64,000 nucleotides of DNA. Source: Batillaria attramentaria. Taxonomy: Eukaryota; Mollusca; Gastropoda; Batillariidae. Positions 54,328 to 64,000 of the stretch are shown here, one piece after another. The notes below the pieces were generated by a model. It saw nothing but the letters and a program-made list of their open reading frames with translations, ran no database searches and had not been told where the DNA came from. Position numbers and translations under genes: made by a program. How positions within the stretch are numbered: the stretch's first letter is position 1; the number at the start of each line of letters is the position of its first letter. The stretch lies in assembly GCA_018292915.2 (NCBI GenBank), contig JACVVK020000476.1:123501-187500 (forward strand), written 5' to 3'.

Positions 54328-57314
54328 GGCAACAACTACAATGGGAGAAGAACTACCATGCAACAGAAGAGAGGAGGGAAGAGATGGGGGGGGAGGTGGG
54401 GGGGGAGGTAGGGATTGGGGGGTGAGGGGGTAGGGTGGGGGAGGTAGGGATTGGGGTGGAAAGGGGGGGGGTAGGGATTGGGGGGGGGGATGGAGGTAGG
54501 GTGGGGAGGTAAGGATTGGGGTGGGGGAGGTAGGGATTGGGGTGGGGGAGGGAGGTAGGGTGGGTGAGGTAAGGATTGGGGTGGGGGAGGTAGGGATTGG
54601 GGGGTGAGGGGGGTAGGGTGGGGGAGGTAGGGATTGGGGTGGGAAGGGGGGGGGGGTAGGGATTGGGGTGGGGGAGGGAGGTAGGGTGGGGAGGTAAGGA
54701 TTGAGGTGGGGGAGGTAGGGATTGGGGTGGGGGAGGGAGGTAGGGTGGGGGAGGTAAGGATTGGGGTGGGGGAGGTAGGGATTGGGGGGGAGGGGGGTAG
54801 GATTGGAGTGGAGGGAGGGGGGTAGGGATTGTGGGGGGGGGGGGAGGTAGGGGTGGGGGGAGGTAGGGATTGGGGTGGGACTGGGAGGGGTAGGGTCGCT
54901 GGCGTCCGGTGGCTGATCTGTAGTGCATCAAACAGAACAGGGCACTTACACTTATTTGAAATGCAATATATGTATACATACATCACAAAGCAATTTCTAT
55001 ACATGTGCAAATAACACAAAGTGCAGCATTTAACCTACGCCACACCTGAGGCTGATGTGAAATAGCACAGTACAAAATTAACAAAGTTTGCAAGATAGAG
55101 TGATATCAAATGTCAAACTCACCCAGTCCGCCAGCAGCACCAGCTGTAATTCAGCGGCATGGCCAGTGTCCAGTCTTCCCCAGCAGCACAGCTGATATCT
55201 GGGGGTACTCCAGCAGTGTCGCCAGTGTCCAGGGGTACTCCAGTGGGGTGGCCTAGCCCATCTCCTGGATCAGAAACTGACGTTGGCTTACTTCCAACTG
55301 TCCAGGAGGGGTTGGGGTGTTAAGCACATTTGAATCTGAGGCAGAGGTTTGCATCAGATAAATCACCAGCATGCAATCGAGGAGTCGGCTGCATGGCCTG
55401 AGTCCTGAATCAGAAATCCAAAGTTCAAGAAATACACACTTTGGCTTACTAACAAGCGTCTTGTAGAAATGCCTCGGGATATTATTATTATTATTATTTT
55501 TTTTTTTTTTGGGGGGGGGGTGGTAGGTGGGAACGTATTACGATAAAACTATTTGTGCACACTCTGGCGTACCGGGTGATGTCCATCTGCATGGCCAATC
55601 TTGTCATCTCCAACGCTGTTCCCTGCCTCCTGGCGTTGTCCGGCGGTGCAGTCCTTCTCGGGGTGTTGTCCTGCGGCACGGTTCACCTCTGGGATCCCTC
55701 TGGCTCCTGGTCTGCTGAAATCAATCGTACAACTTTAGTGACAAGCAAACAAATACATTACAACCTAATCCTACCTACCTAACGAGGCCGGCCCCATATA
55801 ACTACAACTACTATCTACGCTATTAACCATAACTATACTAATGTAACCCGTGTCGTGTCCGGCCCTGCTTGCCGGTCCTGTAGATGAAGTCGTCTATCTG
55901 GCTGGTCCCTCAGGTCGTCCCCCAGTGGTCACATGCTGTCCTCCATCAGATCTGAAACAGTAGCCAATGAGAAAGATAAATATAAATGCTTTTAACAAAA
56001 GGAAAATAATACTTTTTACGTATGTATGCCTCACCAGAAGTGAACGTTTTGCCGAGCACCAAATGGCAAATATCAACGTAAGACACTCACCCCTCAGAGC
56101 TTGCCTCTCTTCATTTTCGTGTTGTTCATCCAGCGGTCCAACCCTCAGTCCAGTGGTCTCCCAGGCTGCAGTCCCACGTCCTGCAAAACAGCAAGTGCAG
56201 TTAGAACTAAAAACACAAACATGAACATTAGAATTCTACCACAGATTTCAGTGTTTTCCATGGACTTCAAAATATTCACAGTATATTCGTACTTGAAAGC
56301 TTACAACAAACACTCATTCTATTCTATAGAATGGGAGGATCGAATTTTCATTGTCTGAGAAGAAAAGGAACTCACACTCACCTGTCAAGTCTCTTCTTCA
56401 TTTTTGTAGTCCCCATCCCTCCAGCGGTCCATCCCTCAGTCTGATGGTGGTCCAGGCAGTGGTCCAACGTCCTACAGAACCAATGAAGCAGTCAGGTGCA
56501 TTCAGAAATCGTAACACAAGAGGAAACTTTCAGATTTTGAAACAACAATCACTGATTTCCGGGGACCAAATTAGCTATGGCTACTATAATCAACAAAAGT
56601 GGGAATACCTAGCACATTCATGTTGGACATGCAGTCAAACTACCCTGAAATCGTACAAAAGCATGTCATTTGTTTAAACGTCAGCACAAAATTAACACTG
56701 AGAGTATTACAACTGTTGGGTCAATAGAAATCAGTCAAATACTCACCCCTCAGAGGTCGCCTCTCTTTTATCGCGTGTAGTCCACCCATCCAGCGGTCCA
56801 ACCCTCAGTCCAGTCGTCGCCCAGGCTGCAGTCCCACGTCCTACAGAAACAAAACAACAGTGCAGTCAGAACTTAAAACACAGGGCATGAAATTTTACCA
56901 CAGCTTTCAGCATTTACTCATTAACCAAACTGTTGTGGATCTAACACGCTCACACTACAGCACCTCCCTTCCTTGAAAGCCTATGACAACACGCAATGTG
57001 TAGAATAGAAGGTTAAAAAAAAATTCCAATTTCCATTCTCTGAATGGAAAAGAAACTCACACTCACCCCTCAGAGGTCGCCTCTCTTCCATCTTGCGTTG
57101 TCCACCCATCCTGCGGTCCAGTCCTCAGTCGCCCAGGCTGCAGTCCCACGTCCTGCAAAGGAAAGCAGCAAGATGCAGTCAGACTGAGAACACAGGGGTG
57201 AGAATTAAAGTAAATCATGTAAAGTACACTGAAACCAATGTGTTAATATGAACTCTTTTTTTTTAAGTAAAAAAAAAAATTCGTCCCACCTCACACAGAA
57301 AACACCACAAAAGG
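54328..57314. repeat. Tandem duplication unit B, about 2.99 kb
   Basis: Direct copy of unit A with the same order of parts. Small indels distinguish it, for example 18 bases more in the third module, and (ATT)n plus poly-T at 55482-55510 replacing part of a poly-G. Confidence 0.95.
54380..54895 (+). repeat. G-rich minisatellite, unit B
   Basis: Same GGGGTGGGGGAGGTAGGGATT family as in unit A, longer (about 515 against 410 bases), with different order of unit variants. Confidence 0.97.
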
Positions 57315-57504
57315 GAGTGTCAGAACAGTCTGGCCAATGAGACTGTTGCGACAAACACTAATTGTGTTAGCAGGAAAGGAAATCAAAGTAACACACTCTG
57401 ACACTCACCCCTCAGATGTCTCCTCTACTCTCTGCATTCTTGTGCTGGCCATCCATCGCAGTCCTTCCCAAGTCCAGTGGTCGCCCAGGCTGCACTCCCA
57501 CGTC
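56091..57504 (-). other. Exon-like modules, unit B and beyond (56091-56180, 56382-56471, 56747-56840, 57067-57152, 57409-57504)
   Basis: Five minus-strand modules of 90, 90, 94, 86 and 96 bases with acceptor AG and GTGAGT donor at every border. The outermost (57409-57504) lies outside the duplication and reads TWECSLGDHWTWEG in its only open frame, but splicing to the next module meets TGA within nine codons. Two further exon-like pieces on the same strand are 52617-52757 (CAGACCAGGAGCCAGAGGGA start, GTAAGC donor) and its copy 55574-55714. A spliced non-coding RNA is the simplest reading. Confidence 0.55.
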
Positions 57505-57514
57505 CTACAGAAAC

Positions 57515-59127
57515 AATTGAAGCAGTACGATGTAAACAGAGCTGGGAACACAGCCATAAACTGTGAAATTGAACAACAGTTTTCATTACTTCCCAAGGGA
57601 ACAAACCCTTACCATCCACAGCTGCATCCTAAACTGGGCTTGGCAGGGTCCTCCAGAGGTCCATCTTCTTTCTTGCTGTACCCTACCTAACCTTGCGGAC
57701 TTTCTGCCAAGTATGCTGCTATTCATGCAACACATTTTCCCCAGCTAATCATGGAACAATGTGCATTGGAGCCGCCCTGAGAACATACAATGCACTTAAG
57801 TTTAGGGGGGACAACCTAATTCAACACAAAGCAGGTGACACATCCAACCCGACAAGACTGTTTACAAGCCAAATACATGCCATGAAACAGGACCAAAACT
57901 GTGGCTGTCCCAAAGCCACTCCAACATCAATTTGAACTTTACCAAAGCTGTTCATGTATCATGTTACATTTCCTAGTAAAATGTAACAAGAATACATAAA
58001 GCAGATTACCAATTTGACATAAGTGCCTGAACTAAAGCCAAAAACAAGGCACAGCACAGTCTGTCCCATGCACACCAGCATGAGGTTGATGGCCACCTGG
58101 GCGCTTTCTCTTACAACGCCTGCTAGTTTTAAGCTAGTCCCTACCAGCCTGAAGAGTTTTAGCCTACACTTTTGTCATGCAGTAATGTGGCATGAGAGAA
58201 ACAGCATATCCCAAAAGCCAGACATACTGTTATCGGCATACTTGACAGACATTTATGTGAAAACTGATCAGTTTGTGTATCTCACTACCATTTCAAAAAT
58301 GTGTTTAGATTACGCGCAGGAAGTGGAGACTGGAGACCCTAACGTGGGATCCATCTACAGCCCGAAAGAGAACGGACTTTGGGTGGCGCTACAAAGTCTC
58401 CCCCCCGTAAGAGCCAAGGCACAGAGGCCCCATGACAAGGCGTTAGTCATGGTACTACCGGCTTAAGAAGAGCTCTCCTAATAGCGGACACTCGAGGGCC
58501 ACGTCCTCAGATCGCTCGTGCCGGGCGGTCCCAGACAGACTGCAAAATTTCACCCTGCAACAAAACAAACCAAGCTTGCTGTGTAAGAATATGATAACAT
58601 GCACATGAATATATGTTGACCAGCACTGCTCCATCTGCCTCTGAAAGAAAAAGCATTTACTTACGCATAACAAACATAGCATAGTGCCTCTTTGAAGCAA
58701 AACAATTGTGTGTTCATATCATCAAGATTATTTTTCATTGACGGTTTAATTGGTTAAACGTCCAGATGCAGTGACAATGTTCCATTCCCTCATTTTGAAA
58801 TGGATGAAGACTACATGTACTAACTTGCTCAAACGACACTTTAATGATCTCTTGTCCCTTATGATTTGTGGTACGTGACACGGTACGGCATTTACTTACC
58901 AACGCGGTGTACAATTAATCACCTTCTCCAAGCTCAGAGAGCGATGAGGGCTGCTTACGATTGAACAATATGCACAGTACCATTAGGACAAGTGCAAATG
59001 TAAAGATCTGTCTTTCTTTAGACTAATGTCATAGAGGTAAGAGGCAAAACGTATGTAAACTATTAACTTTAGCCTCTGATTGGGGTGATGAATATTAAGC
59101 ATTATGCGGCCCATTGATTTAGTGTAG
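57515..59127. other. Spacer upstream (minus-strand sense) of the exon-like array
   Basis: No supported coding gene. A minus-strand segment at about 58459-58557, preceded by TTTTGTTGCAG and followed by GTAGTACC, may be a further exon of the same transcription unit. The rest shows nothing recognised. Confidence 0.35.
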
Positions 59128-59264
59128 ATGGGCGTTTAGTGTCCTTTTCCACCATACATAGGTGATATCAAGGACGGGGCAACAAGGAAAAAGCAAGCCG
59201 TGGTTCGAACTCCCGCGCCGAGCTTTAAGTCCAACACTGAACCATTCGGCTACCCCGGCTCCCC
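59128..59264 (-). mobile_element. SINE-1 diverged copy
   Basis: GTGTCCTTTTCCACCATACA, GATATCAAGGACGGGGCAAC, B-box region GTTCGAACTCCCGC and TACCCCGGCTCCCC end. More diverged than the TLR intron copies. Confidence 0.85.
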
Positions 59265-59423
59265 AATAACGAGGGAGGAGATGAACTATTTTTTGTTGAC
59301 AGGGCAGCTAAAGCGCCGCCTCAACTCATCAAAATGTGTTTGATAACGCAGAGCCTGCATCACCATGACTGCCTATGACTAATAATGATAGTCTAACCCA
59401 ATGTGCAACGCTAAATCGCAGAT

Positions 59424-59426
<3 letters not shown>

Positions 59427-59464
<38 letters not shown>

Positions 59465-59485
59465 TGTGCGCGCGCGCGCGCGCGA
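59427..59485. repeat. (GT)n-(GC)n microsatellite
   Basis: About 18 GT units then GCGCGCGC, a Z-DNA-prone alternation. Confidence 0.95.
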
Positions 59486-59489
59486 GTCT

Positions 59490-60540
59490 AAATGTCGGCA
59501 TGGTCCCCCGATCAGCCTTAATTCCACTGATAATGGAGGCTGGACACGGTAACACGACCCGGCGGTTAGCTGCTAATTTCCTATTTAATCATTGGAAATA
59601 ATAAAGAAATACCCAATACTGCTAAACAACATCATGCACCGGTCCATTAATCTCAATTAGGCTTCATTTGGTTCGCTAGTATTATAAATGTTAAAACCAA
59701 ATCGACACAGAGAGCAGACACAACCTACCGCGCTAGAAGTCTCCAGTTCAAAGATTCACTTCGAACCTCAGCATTTTACTGCGCTTTGGGGACCGCTCAA
59801 AAACTGAGCACAGGGGTGGAAGGGTTGGTCAATGGAAAATTATGAAACCGAGTCACCATCAAAGAGCAGTCAAAAAGAGTGAAAGAGATATTGATCCGGG
59901 TAATTATAATGTGACACGGTTTAATTGAGTTTTGACCAGTCAGGATAGTGTAATTGAACGAAAATCGCAAATAAGCTAAAACACACACCCCTCTCTGGTT
60001 TTGGTGTGTCCTGGTCCGCGCCCGGCGCCGGCCGAGGTGAGTGAATTTTGCACGGGATTCACGCTTTGTATTGTCGCCAGACAGTGTGTACCAGTACTTG
60101 TCGCTAGCTTTGCGTGTTCAGTGTCACAGAGGCCTTTGCGAAACTGTCGTCTGCTTTCTGCACACAGCTAGGGCAGTGGTCAGTGTTTGACAAAACACAA
60201 TCTGCACAGTTTTACACGAATGCCACAAAAGAAAATATGTAATGTTAAATGAAGGCCGGTAATTCAGCGACTCAGTGCAAGCGTTGGCGTCTGTCTCTCT
60301 GTATCTGTCTCTGTCTCTCTCTCATGCTCTTGCCAGCCAACAACACGTGTTTCATTCATTCAAGCTCCGCAGTAGTACGCTTACGTAGTGTAGTTCACGT
60401 GCAACTTGTGCCTTATGCGCGTTTGTCTATGTACACGGGTGTTTGGCCTGCATTCTGTAACACGGTATACTAGTAAGTAGTAACGCCCGAATGTGTATGG
60501 TCTGTTCCACTGGTCATTTATGGTCAAGCGTAGGCTGCTG
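59490..60540. other. Spacer with a CpG-rich spot
   Basis: No gene recognised. 60016-60036 is strikingly CpG-rich (CGCGCCCGGCGCCGGCCGAG) and is followed by GTGAGT, which could be a first-exon donor on the plus strand, but no downstream exon was found. Confidence 0.3.
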
Positions 60541-60543
60541 ATT

Positions 60544-60547
<4 letters not shown>

Positions 60548-60585
<38 letters not shown>

Positions 60586-60817
60586 ATGTGAACTTCTAGC
60601 TGGTATAAATATTCCGAATCGATTAGTTTTTTTTTCCCTCGATATATCTTGGTGTATTTATACACAACTCACTTCCATTGTATGGACGAATGTCTGATCA
60701 ATGAAATAACTGAGTCTGATTCTGAGCCAACCAACAACAATGACAGACAACGACCCGTTAACGAGTATTTGATCCATGACGCTATTATAGTATAATCACC
60801 TCCTTGTTGAGCTTTAG

Positions 60818-60851
<34 letters not shown>

Positions 60852-60864
60852 AAATATGCAGCCA

Positions 60865-60920
<56 letters not shown>
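60548..60920. repeat. (GT)n microsatellite cluster
   Basis: (GT)n at 60547-60583, 60820-60850 and 60866-60918, the last two separated by a short TTTAAATATGCAGCCATC. Confidence 0.95.
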
Positions 60921-60925
<5 letters not shown>

Positions 60926-60929
60926 TTAA

Positions 60930-63900
60930 AAGTTTTTTTTTGTTTTTTTAAAGAAACTAAACGTGAGTGTCTGTAAAAGTTTGTTTTTTTTTTTTTTTTT
61001 TCCTGACGTTTAATTTTTTTTTTTTTTTTTTTTTTTAATTTCTGTTTTCGGTATACAATTTTTGTTACAGTGTGTGTTGCAGCTTAATGGACAGACGTGT
61101 AAGAGAAATGGACAATTTTTTTGCTGTAATTAAAGTTACCTAGTGTCTGATAGCGTGTAAGCATACTCTTTGTGTATATTTGTACGTGTGAGTGTATGCG
61201 TGCTTGTGTATATGTGTGTTTGTGCATGCTATGATCACTAATGACAAATTCACGGAGTAAACACCGTTTTGAATCACAGTTTTCTAAGGTTGACTTCCTT
61301 TTCAAACAAAATTTTCATGTCTATTCTATTTCCATATCTATATTTACTGACGCACATTTTTGCGATCAGTATCAAATGGTTGACTATTTTAACCCAGTGA
61401 ACATTTACCTTCTCCGGTGTATAGCCAAATAAAACATCGGTACATGAGAGCTTCAGCTTCATTCCTAGTTTCACTTCAATACAGTCAGAAACACATTGCC
61501 AAATTACAGCAACCTTCTTACAATCAAAGAAAAAGTGTTCTATATAATCCACATGGTCACAAAAGTCACATCTATCAGTGTTTTTAATACCCATTTTTTT
61601 CAGGAGAATATTTGTAGGGTAAATATTATGAAGAATCTTCCACTGTAGTAATCTTAATCTTGTTTCTTTGGTACAGTCGTGGGCTAGTGCCCAGTGTTTT
61701 TTGTTTATATTTAATCCAAACTTTCTTTCCCAAAGTCCAGTCACCCACAGATCAGCTGGTACGCTGTTTGTAATGAACTCACGAATAGTTTTTGGTGTCA
61801 TATGTATAGCATTAACTTTAGGAGGATCCTCGGATCTGTCAGTGCACTCGCGAGACTCACGTGCTCGAAGAGCTGTGCAGACAGCATTGTATTCAAAGAG
61901 ACGTGTTGGCTTATGCCCTACTTTCTGGCAAACCTGCTCAAACGAAAGCATGTGTAAATCAGGCCAGACATCTTTAATGCTGCACACTTGGGCTTCTGCC
62001 CAATCCTTTAGAAATAAGGTTTTACCTCTGTATATTATTCGGCTGTTATTCCATAAGATTTCGTCTTTCAGCTGACCTGGAACTCCCTGCTGTGGAAGTA
62101 ACACTGATTTGTTATCCAGCCACGTGCTGAGAACATGTCTCCAAAACACACTTTTTACTAGATACAGACCAGCAAAATATTTTGACTTGACGTTTGATTG
62201 GAAGCATGATAAAGAACCCAGTGGTTTAAAGTGATGTTTTGGGATACACATCCACTTTTCAGTGTTTTCACCTTGAAGTTTTAGTGCCCATGATAATATG
62301 AAAGAAGTCTGCATGTCAACCACGTTAATCATTTTTAGACCGCCATTTTCAGGTCCTTTACACAAGATGACACGCTTAACTTTCTCAAATGCCTTTGTGT
62401 TCGTAAATTTCTTTTTCCAGATGAAACGAAAAAGTAATGTATTGAGTTTGTTTAAGACATCTTTTGGTATCGCTAACGCTTGCATAGCATAAGTAAATTG
62501 AGACAATAAAAACGATTTCACAATACAGATTTTACCTGCAATACTAAGGTTTCTTTTTGACCATAAAGCAATAATCCTTGTGATTCTTTGTAATCGATCT
62601 GTCCAGTTCTCTTCGATACTAGAGGCCGGGGATGAATTACTGAAATATATGCCGAGTATTTTCAGCCTCGTCTTGCATTTTATACCGAACAAGTTTTCGG
62701 AGCTGTTTTTCATGGATCCAAGCCACATCGCTTCGGTTTTATTTTTATTTATTTCTAAGCCTGAGAAATTGGAGAAATCTGACACTAATCTCAAGATGTT
62801 CTCCACGTCGTTTCTGTCTCTAATGAATAGACTCATATCATCAGCGTACATAACCAGTTTTAGTATGTCAGCCTGTGCTGGGATGTAAGATGGCAAACTT
62901 ATACCCTTTACTGATGGATCTGCACGAACTTTAATGGCAAATAACTCAAGTGCCAATATGAAGGCCAAGGGAGAGAACGGGCAACCCTGACGGATGCCCG
63001 AGCTGACTAAAAAGCTTCCAGACAACCACCCCATGTAGTTAATACAGCTCTCAGTGTTGGTAAACAAAACCTCTACCCATCGGATAAAATCCTCGCCAAA
63101 ACCAAACCTTCTGAAAGCCCATAGCATATATTCCTTCGAAATTGAATCGAAGGCTTGTTTTTGATCCAGTGCTAAGAGAATACCCGGTTCATTGCTGTTA
63201 TTTAGATGATCAATGACGTCATCAATAAGCCTTATGACTGTACTAACGTTTCTGCCTTTAACAAAACCAACTTGATCTAGATCAATGACAGAATGCACTA
63301 CCTTGGACATACGCAATGCTAAACATTTAGCTAATAGTTTATAGTCAGTATTCGTGAGTGAAATAGGTCGCCAGTTATTTAAATCATCCCTAGAAAGTCC
63401 TTTACCTTTATGTATAAGAGTGATAACCCCTCGTTTTTGCAAGGTTGACATTTCTCCAGCCTCAAATGCTGCGTTTAACGAAGCTAAAACAAGATCCTTT
63501 ATTCTAAGCCAGAAGAATTTCATAAAGGAAGTGGTTACACCATCTAGTCCGGGGGCAGAACCATTCTTCATTTGTTTTAAAGCTGCTAACAGTTCTTCTT
63601 CGGTAATTAATCCCTCAAGATTATTTTTTTCTCGCTCACATAATTGTGGAACTGTGGTATTAATTAGAAAGTTGTTTGCTAAATTCTCTTGAAATGAAAT
63701 CCTCTTTTGATACCTATTACTGTAGAACTGTCTTTGTTCCTCTAAAATTTCACTTTGGTTTGAAGAAAAAGTACCATCGGCTTTCACGACCCGGTCCATG
63801 ATTTTCGAATTCGACTGAGCCTTTTCTAAGTTCAGAAAGTATTTCGTGTTTTTCTCCCCTTCATCAATGAACTTTGCGCGCGATCTGACCTGGGCGCCTC

Positions 63901-64000
63901 GTGCAGCATGAGCTGTGTGTACTTCTAGCTCATGTTTGACCTTTTCACGCTTTTCAAGTAAGCAGTTATTACTTGGATTACAAGACAAACTTCTATCGAT
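60930..64000 (-). mobile_element. L1/Tx1-type LINE, 3' part, running off the window
   Basis: Minus-strand element. Its ORF2 occupies 64000-61274, followed by a 3' UTR ending in A-runs (plus-strand T-runs at about 60938-60949, 60980-61000 and 61014-61036). The 5' end lies outside. Confidence 0.93.
61274..64000 (-). CDS. LINE ORF2: reverse transcriptase (5' incomplete)
   Basis: Over 900 codons open on the minus strand with no stop or shift, continuing past the window edge, so the N-terminal endonuclease is not seen. The visible part starts in the linker typical of L1/Tx1 elements (RSRAKFIDEGEKNTKYFLNL). The RT domain follows: APGLDG at about residue 144, then GVITLIHKGKG, NWRPISLTNTDYKLL, QVGFVKGRN, LALDQKQAFDSI (motif A), GIRQGCPFSPL, and catalytic MYADD at about residue 381. 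A C-terminal cysteine/histidine knuckle, CDFCDHVDYIEHFFFDC, precedes the end. It copies its own RNA at a nicked target. The intact frame suggests a recent insertion. The clade call (L1/Tx1 rather than CR1) is from motif style, not a tree. Confidence 0.95.
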   Translation of the reverse strand: MDRSLSCNPSNNCLLEKREKVKHELEVHTAHAARGAQVRSRAKFIDEGEKNTKYFLNLEKAQSNSKIMDRVVKADGTFSSNQSEILEEQRQFYSNRYQKRISFQENLANNFLINTTVPQLCEREKNNLEGLITEEELLAALKQMKNGSAPGLDGVTTSFMKFFWLRIKDLVLASLNAAFEAGEMSTLQKRGVITLIHKGKGLSRDDLNNWRPISLTNTDYKLLAKCLALRMSKVVHSVIDLDQVGFVKGRNVSTVIRLIDDVIDHLNNSNEPGILLALDQKQAFDSISKEYMLWAFRRFGFGEDFIRWVEVLFTNTESCINYMGWLSGSFLVSSGIRQGCPFSPLAFILALELFAIKVRADPSVKGISLPSYIPAQADILKLVMYADDMSLFIRDRNDVENILRLVSDFSNFSGLEINKNKTEAMWLGSMKNSSENLFGIKCKTRLKILGIYFSNSSPASSIEENWTDRLQRITRIIALWSKRNLSIAGKICIVKSFLLSQFTYAMQALAIPKDVLNKLNTLLFRFIWKKKFTNTKAFEKVKRVILCKGPENGGLKMINVVDMQTSFILSWALKLQGENTEKWMCIPKHHFKPLGSLSCFQSNVKSKYFAGLYLVKSVFWRHVLSTWLDNKSVLLPQQGVPGQLKDEILWNNSRIIYRGKTLFLKDWAEAQVCSIKDVWPDLHMLSFEQVCQKVGHKPTRLFEYNAVCTALRARESRECTDRSEDPPKVNAIHMTPKTIREFITNSVPADLWVTGLWERKFGLNINKKHWALAHDCTKETRLRLLQWKILHNIYPTNILLKKMGIKNTDRCDFCDHVDYIEHFFFDCKKVAVIWQCVSDCIEVKLGMKLKLSCTDVLFGYTPEKVNVHWVKIVNHLILIAKMCVSKYRYGNRIDMKILFEKEVNLRKL

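Noticed and set aside
51473..55019. Long Pro-rich open frames on the minus strand
   Set aside because: Open in more than one frame because the repeat has few T or A on that strand. Better explained as minisatellite than protein.
58023..58466. 147-codon plus-strand frame
   Set aside because: No domain, no signal or splice support; ordinary spacer frame length.

Overview
This is a eukaryotic nuclear window, most likely from a lophotrochozoan and probably a marine mollusc. It has small phased exons with GT-AG introns, very dense dinucleotide microsatellites, several tRNA-derived SINE families, L2/CR1-type and L1/Tx1-type LINE remains, a mariner element, and a Toll-like receptor beside a family of MAM-domain receptors. 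The species assignment is inference. Exon borders were read by eye from splice sites, reading phase and comparison of the paralogues inside the window; no alignment or search was run.

Layout. Positions 1-39 kb hold an innate-receptor-like cluster. Four paralogous plus-strand genes (called A to D here) encode type I membrane proteins: signal peptide, one MAM domain, Thr/Ser-rich stalk, transmembrane helix, and a cytoplasmic tail rich in YxxL motifs. A is only its last two exons (1-896). B (2607-11340) and D (33032-38701) are complete and open. C (20787-28029) has all exons but an in-frame TAG in its MAM domain. B, C and D share an eight-exon plan with identical intron phases. Between B and C, on the minus strand, lies a complete five-exon Toll-like receptor gene (18211 to 13022; LRRs, LRRCT, TM, TIR).

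The most interesting biology is in the tails. Gene A carries one and gene C two motifs that fit the ITAM pattern YxxL-x8-YxxL. Gene D keeps a degenerate copy in the same register plus two YxxL pairs with 17-residue spacing. The genes therefore look like a locally duplicated set of receptors built to recruit SH2-domain kinases or phosphatases.

From 28 to 33 kb lie LINE 3' ends, a full-length mariner (30835-32172) and a minisatellite just upstream of D. From 39 to 51 kb the DNA is gene-poor: MITEs, SINEs, LINE relics and local tandem duplications. From 51.5 to 57.3 kb a block of about 2.9 kb is tandemly duplicated. It contains G-rich minisatellites and a series of minus-strand exon-like modules with good splice sites but no consistent reading frame. 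The right end (about 60.96-64 kb) is the 3' half of an L1/Tx1-type LINE with an open reverse transcriptase frame running off the window.
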